Notes: generated from the sequence alone by a model not told the origin. A DNA stretch of 64,000 bases from Streptomyces lycii (GCF_009735685.1 NZ_WHPN01000268.1:18346-82345), one strand, 5' to 3'; counted from the stretch's first letter, positions 31,457 to 40,255 are shown. Translations and numbers: made by a program.

Positions 31457-31986
31457 TTACTGCTGCTTCTCAAGCTGGTCGATGAAGCCCATAAGGGCGA
31501 TCACTTCGTCCGCGGCCATCAGGTCCCATTCCCACGGGCGAATGCCAAGGTGGTAGGCGAACAGGCCCAAATATTCGAGCTGCCTCGCTGCTAGGCGGTT
31601 TCGGCTTTTGGGGCGTCAGCCTCCGGCTCGTCTTCAAGTTCGAGCATCTTCAGCGTCGCGGCACGCTCCGGCTCCGACAGACTCGGATCCGTGAGAATGT
31701 GCTCACGCATGAACTGCTTTTCCGCAGGGCTGTGCTCAACGGCGACAGCGCCAAGCGGGAGGTCTTCGAGATCGGCGAACTTCAGCGTGGGCTCTTCGCG
31801 CTTACGGAGAATCCAGAGCGCAGCCTGAAGCACGGCGAGATTGCCTTCGCCGAGTTCCTGCCCGAGCCGAACCCACGAGAAGTTGGCGACGGCCTCAGCA
31901 GCCTTGGCCTCGGCGAACGTGGCCTTGACGTTGTCCAGATCCCAGCGCTGGGCTTCGCCGGTTTCCGGCTTGTAGACGAGAATCAT
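31457..31986 (-). CDS. Tail assembly chaperone fusion gpGT (-1 frameshift product)
   Basis: The upstream gene (31591-31986) is read into the -1 frame at the slippery CCCAAAA (31606-31612), giving an extension that starts SRNRLAARQLEYLGLFAYHL and ends FIDQLEKQQ at 31457. The motif RQLEYLGLFAYHLGIRPWEW is the conserved T-part of siphovirus chaperone fusions. Both products should guide tail tube assembly on the tape measure protein. Confidence 0.88.
31591..31986 (-). CDS. Tail assembly chaperone gpG
   Basis: 131 residues in the zero frame: MILVYKPETGEAQRWDLDNV..., ending APKAETA at the stop just after the slippery site. Helical, acidic, typical of the abundant unshifted chaperone. GGAGGGAA before the ATG. 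Position between the tail tube and tape measure confirms it. Confidence 0.88.
   Translation of the reverse strand: MILVYKPETGEAQRWDLDNVKATFAEAKAAEAVANFSWVRLGQELGEGNLAVLQAALWILRKREEPTLKFADLEDLPLGAVAVEHSPAEKQFMREHILTDPSLSEPERAATLKMLELEDEPEADAPKAETA
31606..31612 (-). other. Programmed -1 frameshift site CCCAAAA
   Basis: In the zero frame the codons read GCC-CCA-AAA-GCC, so the heptamer C-CCA-AAA fits the X-XXY-YYZ rule. Slippage gives AAA-AGC and the gpGT fusion. It lies seven codons before the stop of gpG. Confidence 0.9.
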
Positions 31987-32001
31987 GTTTGGGTTCCCTC
32001 C

Positions 32002-32508
32002 CTATTCGAGCGAGTTGCGAACGTCGTTCAGTACGCGCTCGATTTCTGCGGCCATGCGTGGTTCGTTCTTGGTGACCGTCCGGCCCCACCAATTTGAAGG
32101 CGAGGCGTACTGCCACACCCATCGGTGCTTGTTGCCGAACACCGGATGCCGCCATGAGCCGTCATTCAGGCGGTCGGGCATCCACTCAAGATCAATCGGC
32201 AGTGAGCCGCGGTCAATCCAGATCCGGGCGCCAGGACTGCTGCCTGCACGAACGCTGATGCGGACGGCGCGCGCGATCGTGGCGCGCAGCGGACGGGTCT
32301 GGTGCGACGGGCCACCGGTAGTCCTGCGCCCGGTTCCGGCAATGCGGAGCGACGTGACCGCGGTTCGCATGTCCCGGTGCGTGGGCTCGGCAGCGCGGCG
32401 GACACGGCGCGAGAAGTTCTGCGCGAGTCTCGGTCCGCCGGCGGCCTTGAGCCTGCGCTGTAGTTCTACGAGTTGGCCCGTACCCGTGATCCGTACGAGC
32501 CCGGCCAT
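32002..32508 (-). CDS. Phage tail-completion (gp10-like) protein
   Basis: 168 residues. MAGLVRITGTGQLVELQRRL..., RRVRRAAEPTHRDMRTAV, then WIDRGSLPIDLEWMPDRLND and RHPVFGNKHRWVWQ. This layout matches small, basic HK97-gp10-like completion proteins of siphoviruses, although it sits after the tail tube gene here. It may join tail and head or the tail terminator ring. Confidence 0.7.
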   Translation of the reverse strand: MAGLVRITGTGQLVELQRRLKAAGGPRLAQNFSRRVRRAAEPTHRDMRTAVTSLRIAGTGRRTTGGPSHQTRPLRATIARAVRISVRAGSSPGARIWIDRGSLPIDLEWMPDRLNDGSWRHPVFGNKHRWVWQYASPSNWWGRTVTKNEPRMAAEIERVLNDVRNSLE

Positions 32509-32996
32509 CAGACAGTCGGCGGGATCGCGACGTTCTCGGCAGGCTCGCTGGTGACGGCGAACTGCACCTGAATTTTCGCCGCGTCATCGAGTGACCGGAT
32601 CTTGCCCTGGCTCAGCACGCGGACGGGGAAGACGTCCATCAGGTTGGCCGCGACGTCGCCTTCATCCATCCACACGACATAGCCGTCCGTGCCCCGGGTG
32701 AGCAGCGTGCGGACGTCGTCGCCCTGCTTGCTGGCGTACATGGTCAGTGAGCTGTCATCGGCGGTGATCGGGCCGTCGATCTTGGACGTGAACCGGGAGC
32801 CCAGCGACGGAGTCTCGGTAACCTCGCTGGTGACCTGCCAGCCGTCTACCTCGCCGACTTCCACGGACAGCTCAGTGCCGGCGTCCAGCTCAGCGCGGGT
32901 GGGGGCGGACTTGTCAGCGATCGTGGGGACCCAACTGACCTTGGTGGTGCCGCGCCGGTAATACCGGACAGCGGCAGTGATGGGCGTAGCAGCCAT
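32508..32996 (-). CDS. Major tail tube protein
   Basis: 162 residues. MAATPITAAVRYYRRGTTKV..., acidic beta-rich with VTETPSLGSRFTSKIDGP and DDAAKIQVQFAVTSEPAENV. The KIQVQFAVTSEP end is common in phage tail tube proteins. TGATG overlap with the small gene at 32996-33145. Confidence 0.82.
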   Translation of the reverse strand: MAATPITAAVRYYRRGTTKVSWVPTIADKSAPTRAELDAGTELSVEVGEVDGWQVTSEVTETPSLGSRFTSKIDGPITADDSSLTMYASKQGDDVRTLLTRGTDGYVVWMDEGDVAANLMDVFPVRVLSQGKIRSLDDAAKIQVQFAVTSEPAENVAIPPTV

Positions 32997-33145
32997 CAGG
33001 CATCATCCTTCTGTGTCCGGCGACGTCTGGCCGGGGGAGTGGTGGACTCGAGAACCCAGCCGGAGCGCTCGTAATGAGCTACAGCGCGGGGGTCAACTTC
33101 GAGAACCCGGCCCTCAAGGCGCGGGTGAGTGAGGCGAATGATCAT
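32996..33145 (-). CDS. 49-residue phage structural-region protein
   Basis: MIIRLTHPRLEGRVLEVDPR, with a basic end (RRRRTQKDD). ATGA overlap with the upstream gene and TGATG with the tube gene. Short proteins of this MIRLTHP type are regularly encoded next to tail tube genes. Role unknown. Confidence 0.65.
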   Translation of the reverse strand: MIIRLTHPRLEGRVLEVDPRAVAHYERSGWVLESTTPPARRRRTQKDDA

Positions 33146-33588
33146 GGGATCTCGCAGAGCAGGGAGAGGGTGAGCCGTGCTGTCGCGCCCTGGTCCGTCT
33201 GTGGCTGCTGAAGCGTGCTGGACTGCACCGCGCACTGAGCAGAGTTCAGGCCGAGCGAAGGATCATCGGCGAGCACCTGGCGAACGGCGGCAGCCATCTG
33301 GAATACGCGGTTCCGCACGGTGCGAACATCCGTATCCCCGCTGGAAGCAATCAGCGTGATGGGGACCGAGATCCGCTCGCTGCGACCGAGACCGAGACTC
33401 GACCAATCCTCATCAGCGGTAGCCGCTTCGAAGGCGCCCTCGGCGTCACCGTCAAATCCCACCAGGACCCAGTCAGGGGCGCGCGAGTCGGACACCAGCG
33501 GGCCGTCAGTGACCGTGACCTCCGACAGCGCGGGAGCTGCGGCCAGGCGCCCGTACAAGGCGTCCAGCACGGCGGGTATCTGGGACAT
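33142..33588 (-). CDS. Tail terminator-like protein
   Basis: 148 residues. MSQIPAVLDALYGRLAAAPA..., GLGRSERISVPITLIASSGD and TARLTLSLLCEIP form the alpha/beta pattern of siphovirus tail terminators. Located between the connector and tail tube genes as expected. Confidence 0.72.
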   Translation of the reverse strand: MSQIPAVLDALYGRLAAAPALSEVTVTDGPLVSDSRAPDWVLVGFDGDAEGAFEAATADEDWSSLGLGRSERISVPITLIASSGDTDVRTVRNRVFQMAAAVRQVLADDPSLGLNSAQCAVQSSTLQQPQTDQGATARLTLSLLCEIP

Positions 33589-34364
33589 CAGGCGACTCCG
33601 GGCGGCAGGCGGAAGGGCTCCATGAGCTGCAAGGCGCGGTTGGGGATCGCGTAGCCAAAGCCCTGCACCGGCTCAGTGACGCTGTAATCCGTCGAGCCGG
33701 CGACACCTCCGCGGGCGGGGCCTCGCTGTGTGCGCCAGATGTGCTGAAGAATGATCAGCGCGGCATCGGTCAGCGCGGAAGGAACGATCTCGCGGCCCGC
33801 GGTATACGTGAACGTAGTCGGGCCGTAGTAGTCGCCCGTTACCACACCCGTGTCAGGGTCGAAAACCGCGTCAACCGGCGTCTCCACGCTGATCACAGGA
33901 GTGTGCCGCAGCGCGACCGAGCGAACGCCCAGCGACGACAGGTGCCGGACTTCCGTGAATGTGCGGCGAGCAACGATCCCGCAGAATCCTTCAACACCGG
34001 ACGTAACCGTTTCGATCATCCGGCGCAGCTCGGCATCCTCACGGGTGCTCGTGATATTCAGATGCGCCTTGGCATCCGCCAGCGAGACGATCAGCGGTGG
34101 AGCAGCCGGGCGAACGTCGAACTGATCCGTGTAAGCGCAGGCGGGATCGGACCAGACCCAGCGCACCAGGTGCCGGCCCGGGACTGCGCTCACGAAATCG
34201 TGAACGTACTGCCCGGCACTGGCGGGGGTGGCGACAGCCGGTGTCTCGGTTGTCCCGTCAGGGAGCGTGACAGTCAGCGCGACCGCGGAAGCCGTCGCCG
34301 GATTGCCGTCCGGGTCCGTGCACTCAGCGGCCAGCCTGACCGTGTCGCCCAGGTCGAACGGCAT
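33588..34364 (-). CDS. Head-tail connector (gp6-like) with Ig-like N terminus
   Basis: 258 residues. The first ~100 residues (MPFDLGDTVRLAAECTDPDG...) look like an immunoglobulin-type domain; from IVSLADAKAHLNITSTREDA onward the protein is a gp6-type adaptor. ATG at 34364 follows GGGAGG. It holds the operator-like dyad at 34190-34203 in its coding sequence. Confidence 0.78.
   Translation of the reverse strand: MPFDLGDTVRLAAECTDPDGNPATASAVALTVTLPDGTTETPAVATPASAGQYVHDFVSAVPGRHLVRWVWSDPACAYTDQFDVRPAAPPLIVSLADAKAHLNITSTREDAELRRMIETVTSGVEGFCGIVARRTFTEVRHLSSLGVRSVALRHTPVISVETPVDAVFDPDTGVVTGDYYGPTTFTYTAGREIVPSALTDAALIILQHIWRTQRGPARGGVAGSTDYSVTEPVQGFGYAIPNRALQLMEPFRLPPGVA
34190..34203 (-). promoter_or_regulatory. 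Operator-like dyad inside the connector gene
   Basis: TCACGAAATCGTGA, identical to the site at 10150-10163, within coding sequence (AVPG...HDFVS region). In other actinophages repressors bind such internal sites to block elongation; chance is also possible for a 14-base dyad in GC-rich DNA. Confidence 0.45.
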
Positions 34365-34377
34365 CAGCGCCTCCCGG

Positions 34378-34608
34378 CTACTTGCTGGACGTGCGGCGAG
34401 GACGAGCAGCCGGCTTGGACGCGGGCTTGGTCTCGGGATCAGGCTCCGCGGGAACGTAGTCAGGGAACCTGCGAGCGACATAGGCCGAGACAGGCTCGAA
34501 CATGCTCGGGAACCGCTTAACCAGCGGGTGAGCAGCCGGATAAAGGCCACCCTCGTTGCCACCGACACCCGCGGACCGGAACGACTTGGTACAGCGAACG
34601 ATCTCCAC
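34378..34608 (-). CDS. 76-residue capsid-region protein
   Basis: GTG start after GGAGGTTTCAA. MEIVRCTKSFRSAGVGGNEG..., then a proline-rich basic tail (KPASKPAARPRRTSSK). Lies between capsid terminator and connector; possibly a minor head or decoration protein. No clear family. Confidence 0.6.
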   Translation of the reverse strand: MEIVRCTKSFRSAGVGGNEGGLYPAAHPLVKRFPSMFEPVSAYVARRFPDYVPAEPDPETKPASKPAARPRRTSSK

Positions 34609-34621
34609 TTGAAACCTCCTA

Positions 34622-34672
34622 AGAGAGAACGGGGCCCCCAGCGCGGGAGGGGTTACGCCAGAGGCCCCGTAA
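34622..34672 (-). terminator. Terminator after the major capsid gene
   Basis: Minus strand ACGGGGCC...GGGGCCCCGT with a 30-base inner region, followed by TCTCTCTT. Leaky termination here would give more capsid than tail transcript. Confidence 0.75.
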
Positions 34673-34680
34673 GCGGGTCG

Positions 34681-36180
34681 TTACGCCTTGAGCTGACGGA
34701 AGGCGCCGGCGTTGGTCACACCGGCACCGACGCGGTAGTACGTGTACCAGCCGCGCTGACCGGTTGGACGCTGCGCAGCGCCGAACAGGTGGTTGATGAA
34801 CTCGACCTGCATACCGACGCGGTCAGCGATCACGTAGTGATGGAAGTCACCGAAGACCAGGACCGAGTCACTGCGCTGACCCTCAAGGCCCGTGGTGCCG
34901 TCCGTGGTCGTGGTGGTGCCGACCGCCATAGCCTCGGCCTCGTAGGCCGGACGGCCCAGAAGCTGGGAGGGCATGCCGTTGCCGATCCGCTCCCACATGT
35001 CCGAGCCGCCACCCTCGCCGAGTGCGCGAACCTCGTTGTAGGTGGACCGGTTGGCAAGGAACGACGCGTTCCCCCGGAAGCGGGCAGGCAGGTCACTGTC
35101 CAGCGCGTACACGTCCGCAGCAGCAACGGCGTTGGCCGCAGTGCTGTTCACGACCACGCCGGCACCCGCAGCGTCAAGGGCGGTGATCAGGCCCTGCGGC
35201 TGTCCGGTACCCGTACCGCTGATGAACGCGTTCGCCTCAAGGCTGTCCTTGCCGAACGCCAGCAGACGGCCGACCTCGGCAGTCACGTTGGCCGCGTCCT
35301 CAAGCGCCTCGATGGAGATCGGGACGAACCCGTGGGCCTTGTGGATGTTGATGCTCGGCTGCGCAAAGGTCGGGCTGTCGTCCGTCGCCTGAGCAGCTTC
35401 AGCGGCCCAGCTCCACGTCACAGCGCCCGCGCTGACGCCATTCCAGACATCGCCGGACGCGACAACGCTGCGCGCCGCCTGGCGGATCTGGTTGGCAGAG
35501 CCATCGCTGGTGATAACGACAGTCGGATCAAGCTGGAAAGGCACCAGGTACCCACCAGCGGAGTCCGTCAGCGACAGGGCGCGCTCAAGGGCACGCTGCT
35601 CGTCGGGAGAGACCATGTGGCCGCGACCAGACGCCAGCTTGGACCAGGCGCGCAGGTACTCCGGGCTAGACGTCGCCAGCGCCATACGGGCGATGCTGCC
35701 GGACGCGTCGTCGTGCCGCTCGATGATCTTGGTCGCGGCAGAACGGACACCGTCGCTGGCACCCGTCATCTTCTCGACAGCGGACAGCGCGCGGGCACGG
35801 TACTCGGCGCCCAGCTCGTCACGGGACCGGCCGAACTGCCGGATCTCGGAGACGTCCCACGGGTTGCGGAAACGGCACTCCTCAACAGAGTCCGGGTTGA
35901 GAATCGGGTCCGCGTCGTAGGTGTCAGCGGACGGAGCGCCCCGCTCAACGCGCAGGCTCGACGGCCCGCGGTCGGTAGCCTTGACAGCGCTGCGAACCTT
36001 CTCAAGAGCGGACTTGCGCTCAAGCTGCCGGCGGTGCTGGTCGACCTCGGCGAACTCGCGAGTCAGCTCGTCAAACGACTGCTCGTCCTCGCCGGTCAGT
36101 TCGTCGCGCGACTCAAGGTCTTCGAGCGCAGCGCGGATGTCCTTCAGACGGATGACCGCCTGGCCGTGAGTGAGATCCAT
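34681..36180 (-). CDS. Major capsid protein, HK97 fold
   Basis: 499 residues. An N-terminal delta/scaffold-like part (IRAALEDLESRDELTGEDEQ, coiled coil, to about residue 110) precedes the HK97 shell fold: ITSDGSANQIRQAA, SINIHKAHGFVPISIEALED, GTGQPQGLI and NHLFGAAQRPTGQRGWYTYY. The protease encoded next removes the delta domain. TGATG overlap with the protease stop; strong expression is expected. Confidence 0.93.
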   Translation of the reverse strand: MDLTHGQAVIRLKDIRAALEDLESRDELTGEDEQSFDELTREFAEVDQHRRQLERKSALEKVRSAVKATDRGPSSLRVERGAPSADTYDADPILNPDSVEECRFRNPWDVSEIRQFGRSRDELGAEYRARALSAVEKMTGASDGVRSAATKIIERHDDASGSIARMALATSSPEYLRAWSKLASGRGHMVSPDEQRALERALSLTDSAGGYLVPFQLDPTVVITSDGSANQIRQAARSVVASGDVWNGVSAGAVTWSWAAEAAQATDDSPTFAQPSINIHKAHGFVPISIEALEDAANVTAEVGRLLAFGKDSLEANAFISGTGTGQPQGLITALDAAGAGVVVNSTAANAVAAADVYALDSDLPARFRGNASFLANRSTYNEVRALGEGGGSDMWERIGNGMPSQLLGRPAYEAEAMAVGTTTTTDGTTGLEGQRSDSVLVFGDFHHYVIADRVGMQVEFINHLFGAAQRPTGQRGWYTYYRVGAGVTNAGAFRQLKA

Positions 36181-37088
36181 CAGGATTCCTTGTCTTCGAG
36201 AGCGGCGATGGTGTCGCCCATGAGTGCGGTGATTTCGCGGATATGAGCGCGGAGCTTCTGCGTGCGCTCGTTCGGCGGGTGGCTCACGGCCGGCGCGCCA
36301 TCGCTGCTGGAATCCGGGTGGTCATCGACCGGCGCGTCATCAGCAGCAGGGGAGGGAGTCGCATTGCGGAGCAGCAGCGCGGTTGCAACTTCGCGCCGAA
36401 GCTCCGGGTCTTCGGGGACCTCGTCCATGGCCGCGCTGTCCTGTGCGAGCGAGCGGCGAATTTCGCGGACAAGGTCGGGAGTTGTGATCAGGTTGTGCGC
36501 CATGCCGGCGGCACGAACGCCAACCTCGGTTTGGTCGTACGCAGGGAAGACAACAGGCCCCAGCTCGCGCACCTTCAGTTCGATCAGCTCACGGCGCAGC
36601 GGTTCGGCGTCAGGGCCGGACATCCACATGCGCTCGTAAGCCTGCTGCGGAGTCAGCTTCTTGCCGCCCTCGTCGTACCACTGCTCGCGCACGACTTCGA
36701 AGCGGAAGGACATTCCGGACACGCTGCGCTCAGCAATCGCGTCGCGAATCGGCTGGACAAGCCAGTTATCGCTTAGCGTCGCCTCGGTGTAGAGCCCGTG
36801 GTCGTCCTCGCGGACATCCTCGATACGGCCGATCGGAATGGAGCCAATCAGCGGGTGACGGCCGTGGTCGAACTGCATAACCGGAGTGCGCTCGCGAAGG
36901 GACTTGCGGAACGCGCCCTTGCGAATGAACTCCGTGAACCGGCCTTCCCAAGAATCGATCTCGGTCTCAGCGCCGAACACGGCGGCATAGCCGGTCAGAT
37001 TGCGGCCGGTACTCTCGTCGTCAGCGGTAGCGGGCTCGAAGTCGACCGAGCGGCACAGATCCCGCGCTATGTAGTGGGAATCACCCAT
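36180..37088 (-). CDS. Prohead protease
   Basis: 302 residues. The N-terminal ~190 residues are the HK97-type serine protease: GYAAVFGAETEIDSWEGRFT, VMQFDHGRHPLIGSI (catalytic His), RSVSGMSFRF (catalytic Ser), LRELGPVVFPAY. The acidic C-terminal half (AADDAPVDDHPDSSSDGAPA) may act as extra scaffold. Start at 37088 overlaps the portal end by 8 bases. Confidence 0.9.
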   Translation of the reverse strand: MGDSHYIARDLCRSVDFEPATADDESTGRNLTGYAAVFGAETEIDSWEGRFTEFIRKGAFRKSLRERTPVMQFDHGRHPLIGSIPIGRIEDVREDDHGLYTEATLSDNWLVQPIRDAIAERSVSGMSFRFEVVREQWYDEGGKKLTPQQAYERMWMSGPDAEPLRRELIELKVRELGPVVFPAYDQTEVGVRAAGMAHNLITTPDLVREIRRSLAQDSAAMDEVPEDPELRREVATALLLRNATPSPAADDAPVDDHPDSSSDGAPAVSHPPNERTQKLRAHIREITALMGDTIAALEDKES

Positions 37089-38418
37089 CGGGGGAATCCT
37101 CCGGTTCGGTGGAAGGCTGAAGCTTGTCCGGCGGCAAAAGCTGCACGGAGAAGAGCCCGGAATGCTGAAGCAAGGACAGATCGTCCGACTCGATGGCCAG
37201 AACCACGGAATCCGCGGTGAAACCAGCGTCCGTGAGCTGCCGGATAGCGCTCGCGCGGTTCTGAAGGATCTCGCTCGCCTCGCGCTGGTCTTCGCGGAGG
37301 AATGGAACGTTCCGCGAGTCGTACCAGAGACGTACGCCGCTGGGCTGCGCCACGGACGGCCTGACCAGGGTTTCCAGCGTGCCTGCGGCGTTCTGCCACA
37401 GCGGGTGAATAGTGCCGTCAGCGAATCGCCTGCGGGCTTGTCCGTAGTTGCTGTACGTCGCGGCCTTGAGCCCTTCGGACAGACCCACGATGATCGGCGG
37501 GACACCAGCGGCAGCAGCGATGCGGGTTTCGCCGGCTCCCTGCACCTCGCTGAAGTCCAGACCCTTGAAATCGGACCCGACAACCGTGACGTCAGCACCG
37601 CCGCCGATATACAGCGTTTTGCCGGCGTTCTCGGTACCCTTGTGCGAAGAGTCCATGCGAGAGACAAACTTTTCGAATGCCTCCGGCGAGACCTCGCGCG
37701 CCAGGCTGACGACCATGTTGGGTGTCGCCGCGTTTTCGAGGTAGCGCCGCTTGTGGCCCGACATCAGGTTGTCGTTCTGCGTCTCGCGAATGGTCGGCGT
37801 GAGCCACGACATACCGCGGAACGTGGCCAGCGGGTCGGGCTTGGGCGCGAAATGCGCGACCTCATGAGCCAGCAGCGGGACGGGGTCGATTCCGCCTCCG
37901 CGACCGCCCTCGCTGTAGATGTAGCCGGCCAGCTTGTAGCCGACGATGCCGCCATTCACGAAGCGCGGCTCCACGACGATGTCAACCCAGTCCGGGCGAA
38001 GCCGGATCAGCTCACCGTCGCTGAGCGTCCAGTACGAGTTGCCGCACAGGTCCGCGTCCTGAATCATCCGGGCGAGCAGATCCTGAGTGGTTCCGCCAGG
38101 CCACGGGCGTTCCAGAACAGCGAGATCGGGAGTCCCGAACATCGTGCTCGGTGAGCCGTTGTTCAGCCGCTGCCATTGGAAGCGCGTTGCGCTGAATACG
38201 GACTGACGGACCGACATGCACGCGTCGACCACGCCGTTGGTCCGCGCGAGATTCGCGAATCCCACGAAATCAGCGGGAGCGCGCTCTACCTTCTCGCCGG
38301 GCATCGTCGTCTGAACCGACTCGGGAAAGGTGTAGGTGTTGCCGTTGAACTGCATGGCGAAGTCGTTAACGCTCGTTATCGCGCGTTCGCCGCGAATTTG
38401 ACGCCAGAGATTAGCCAC
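37081..38418 (-). CDS. Portal protein, HK97 family
   Basis: 445 residues. MANLWRQIRGERAITSVNDF..., YWTLSDGELIRLRPDWVDIV, HFAPKPDPLATFRGMSWLTP and GVPPIIVGLSEGLKAATYSN are characteristic portal segments. It forms the dodecameric DNA entry ring at the capsid vertex. GTG start overlaps the small membrane gene by 8 bases. Confidence 0.93.
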   Translation of the reverse strand: MANLWRQIRGERAITSVNDFAMQFNGNTYTFPESVQTTMPGEKVERAPADFVGFANLARTNGVVDACMSVRQSVFSATRFQWQRLNNGSPSTMFGTPDLAVLERPWPGGTTQDLLARMIQDADLCGNSYWTLSDGELIRLRPDWVDIVVEPRFVNGGIVGYKLAGYIYSEGGRGGGIDPVPLLAHEVAHFAPKPDPLATFRGMSWLTPTIRETQNDNLMSGHKRRYLENAATPNMVVSLAREVSPEAFEKFVSRMDSSHKGTENAGKTLYIGGGADVTVVGSDFKGLDFSEVQGAGETRIAAAAGVPPIIVGLSEGLKAATYSNYGQARRRFADGTIHPLWQNAAGTLETLVRPSVAQPSGVRLWYDSRNVPFLREDQREASEILQNRASAIRQLTDAGFTADSVVLAIESDDLSLLQHSGLFSVQLLPPDKLQPSTEPEDSPDG

Positions 38419-38566
38419 CGGCGTTCACCACGAACAGCGAGAAGAGCGTCAGCAGGATACCGCCGGCCATGAGCGCGACAGCAGGGCCAAAGGCCAGCAC
38501 AAGACCGAGAGAGAAGAGAACTCCTCCGGCCGCAGTGCCCGCCTTGTTCAGCGGAATACGATCCAC
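38411..38566 (-). CDS. 51-residue membrane protein between terminase and portal
   Basis: GTG start (VDRIPLNKAG) overlapping the terminase end. A hydrophobic run (VLFSLGLVLAFGPAVALMAG, then ILLTLFSLFVVNAGG) makes one or two membrane helices. A membrane protein in the packaging block is unusual; it could be an early-exclusion protein. No family recognised. Confidence 0.6.
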   Translation of the reverse strand: MDRIPLNKAGTAAGGVLFSLGLVLAFGPAVALMAGGILLTLFSLFVVNAGG

Positions 38567-39999
38567 GGTTCCGGTTCCTCCGTCTCTACATAGGTCTGAG
38601 AGCCCCACAGGGCGAGCGTCACGGCGACAAGCGGGGAAATGTCAGTGCCAGTGCCGCGACGGGCCCAGGCCCAGGCATCGCCCAGCGGACGGCGGTCGGC
38701 AGCGGCAAGAGCCGTGCGCAGCGGAGCCTGATTGCGATGGGCTATCGACTGGTCTGCTACCGCGTCAAAGAACATGCCGCACGCCTGCGCGATGTCCCGG
38801 ACCCGCGGCGTGATGACGTTCAGTCCCGCCTTCTCGAATTCGGGAACGAGGCTGCCAGCCGGTGAGCCTGCGTCGATGACGAAACCGATCGGCTTCCAGC
38901 GCTCTTGCAGCTCAAGTGCACGCTTCAGCACCCACGACGTGCCCGTGCGATGGTCGATGACCTCGACAGCGCGGCGATCACCAAACGGTCCGGCAACTCC
39001 GATGGCTGCGTGTGTGCGCTCCGGGGTGACCTCGATAGCGAACGTCAGCGGCGCAGCAGGTGCAGCCGTGTCATCCGTGATCGCGTTCCACGCCGCCTCG
39101 CTGATCACCGGCCAGGCGGCGGCAGCGTCAGACGGGTAGTTGCCTACGCCGAGCCGTTCCGTAGCGAAGATCTCGTCCGACATGGACAGGCGCTCGCGTC
39201 CGATGTGCTCAGCGCTGATGCGGATGCCGAGCGAGGGGTTGGCTTTCGCCCATGAGGCTTCGTCGTCCGGTGAGTCATGCTCAGCGCAGTCCGGAGGGCA
39301 CTCGTCGCGGCACGTGTCCGCTGACCACTCCATATAGGCGAGCGCCGCGTCACCACCAGCGAGAGCGCGAGCGCGGAGCCGGCCGAGCTGCTTGGACGGC
39401 GCACCGATGCCGGCGGAACCGAGGTACCAGAGCTGCGGGTTCGGGCGAGCGGACATCGTCGGCATCAGCGCGCCCATGGCGTCATCGCCGAGGATCATGG
39501 CCTCATCGAGGATGTTGCAGTCACCCGTGAAGCCACGACCGGAGCCACCGGAGCGCGCGAGGAACCGCAGCCGCTGACCGGTGAGGAGTTCTATCGCCTC
39601 TTCGCCGGTCGTACGGCGGACGCGGTGAACCCGCTTGCGCAGCATGTCGCAGTTGGAGATCAGCGACTCGACACGGCGGAATGCCTCGATCGACGTCTTG
39701 AACTCGTGAGCCGAGTGCAAGATCAACTGTTCGTTCAGCAGGAAGAGACCCGCGAGCTGTCGGGCCTCGATGATGGCGCCCTTACCGTTCTGCCGGGGCA
39801 CGTTCACGCAGACCTCGAAGGCGGACCACTTGCCGTCAGCGCGCTCGCCCAGACCTTGCGTGAGCACGAGTTGCTGCCAGGGGTCGAGGATCAGGCCGGC
39901 CTCTGCGGCAAGCTCAATCGCTTCCTGCCCGGTGGTCGACGCGTACTCGGGAGCCGTGAAGATCCGCGGACGCTGAGCACCGTTAGGCAGACTGGTCAC
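38548..39999 (-). CDS. Terminase large subunit
   Basis: 483 residues. Walker A VPRQNGKG (67-74), Walker B CNILDEA (161-167), coupling ALMPTMSARPNPQLWYLGSA motif, and the nuclease acids EVTPERTHAAIGVAG, FVIDAGSPAG, TDISPLVAVTLA. It translocates and cuts DNA with the small subunit at 39983-40255. Confidence 0.95.
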   Translation of the reverse strand: MTSLPNGAQRPRIFTAPEYASTTGQEAIELAAEAGLILDPWQQLVLTQGLGERADGKWSAFEVCVNVPRQNGKGAIIEARQLAGLFLLNEQLILHSAHEFKTSIEAFRRVESLISNCDMLRKRVHRVRRTTGEEAIELLTGQRLRFLARSGGSGRGFTGDCNILDEAMILGDDAMGALMPTMSARPNPQLWYLGSAGIGAPSKQLGRLRARALAGGDAALAYMEWSADTCRDECPPDCAEHDSPDDEASWAKANPSLGIRISAEHIGRERLSMSDEIFATERLGVGNYPSDAAAAWPVISEAAWNAITDDTAAPAAPLTFAIEVTPERTHAAIGVAGPFGDRRAVEVIDHRTGTSWVLKRALELQERWKPIGFVIDAGSPAGSLVPEFEKAGLNVITPRVRDIAQACGMFFDAVADQSIAHRNQAPLRTALAAADRRPLGDAWAWARRGTGTDISPLVAVTLALWGSQTYVETEEPEPWIVFR

Positions 40000-40255
40000 G
40001 CTTGCGCCTTTCGGCTCGCCGCTGGTTCAGCTCGTCAAGCCGGTCGTTGTGAGCGCGGACCGGAGCGACAGCGCGCAGCGTCTCCATGATCATGCGCAGC
40101 TCGCGGGCAGCGTTGGACAGCGCGGTCGCGTTGCCGGTGCTGTCGATGGCGCGGGCGAGGGCAAGGGCAGAGGCGCACTGGCCGGGGGACACCGACTCGA
40201 CAGCGAGCAGGTCCAGTTCAGCGGCAGTGGCGTCGTACACGCTCAGCGGCTCCAT
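39983..40255 (-). CDS. Terminase small subunit candidate
   Basis: 90 residues, MEPLSVYDATAAELDLLAVE..., all helical, with a basic C terminus (RLDELNQRRAERRKRDQSA). GGGAGGG before the ATG. The size, helicity and place directly before the large subunit support a terminase small subunit, which would bind packaging DNA. No motif proves it. Confidence 0.7.
   Translation of the reverse strand: MEPLSVYDATAAELDLLAVESVSPGQCASALALARAIDSTGNATALSNAARELRMIMETLRAVAPVRAHNDRLDELNQRRAERRKRDQSA

Noticed and set aside
34228..36246. 672-codon plus-strand frame over the capsid gene
   Set aside because: Antisense shadow; the capsid motifs on the other strand are clear.
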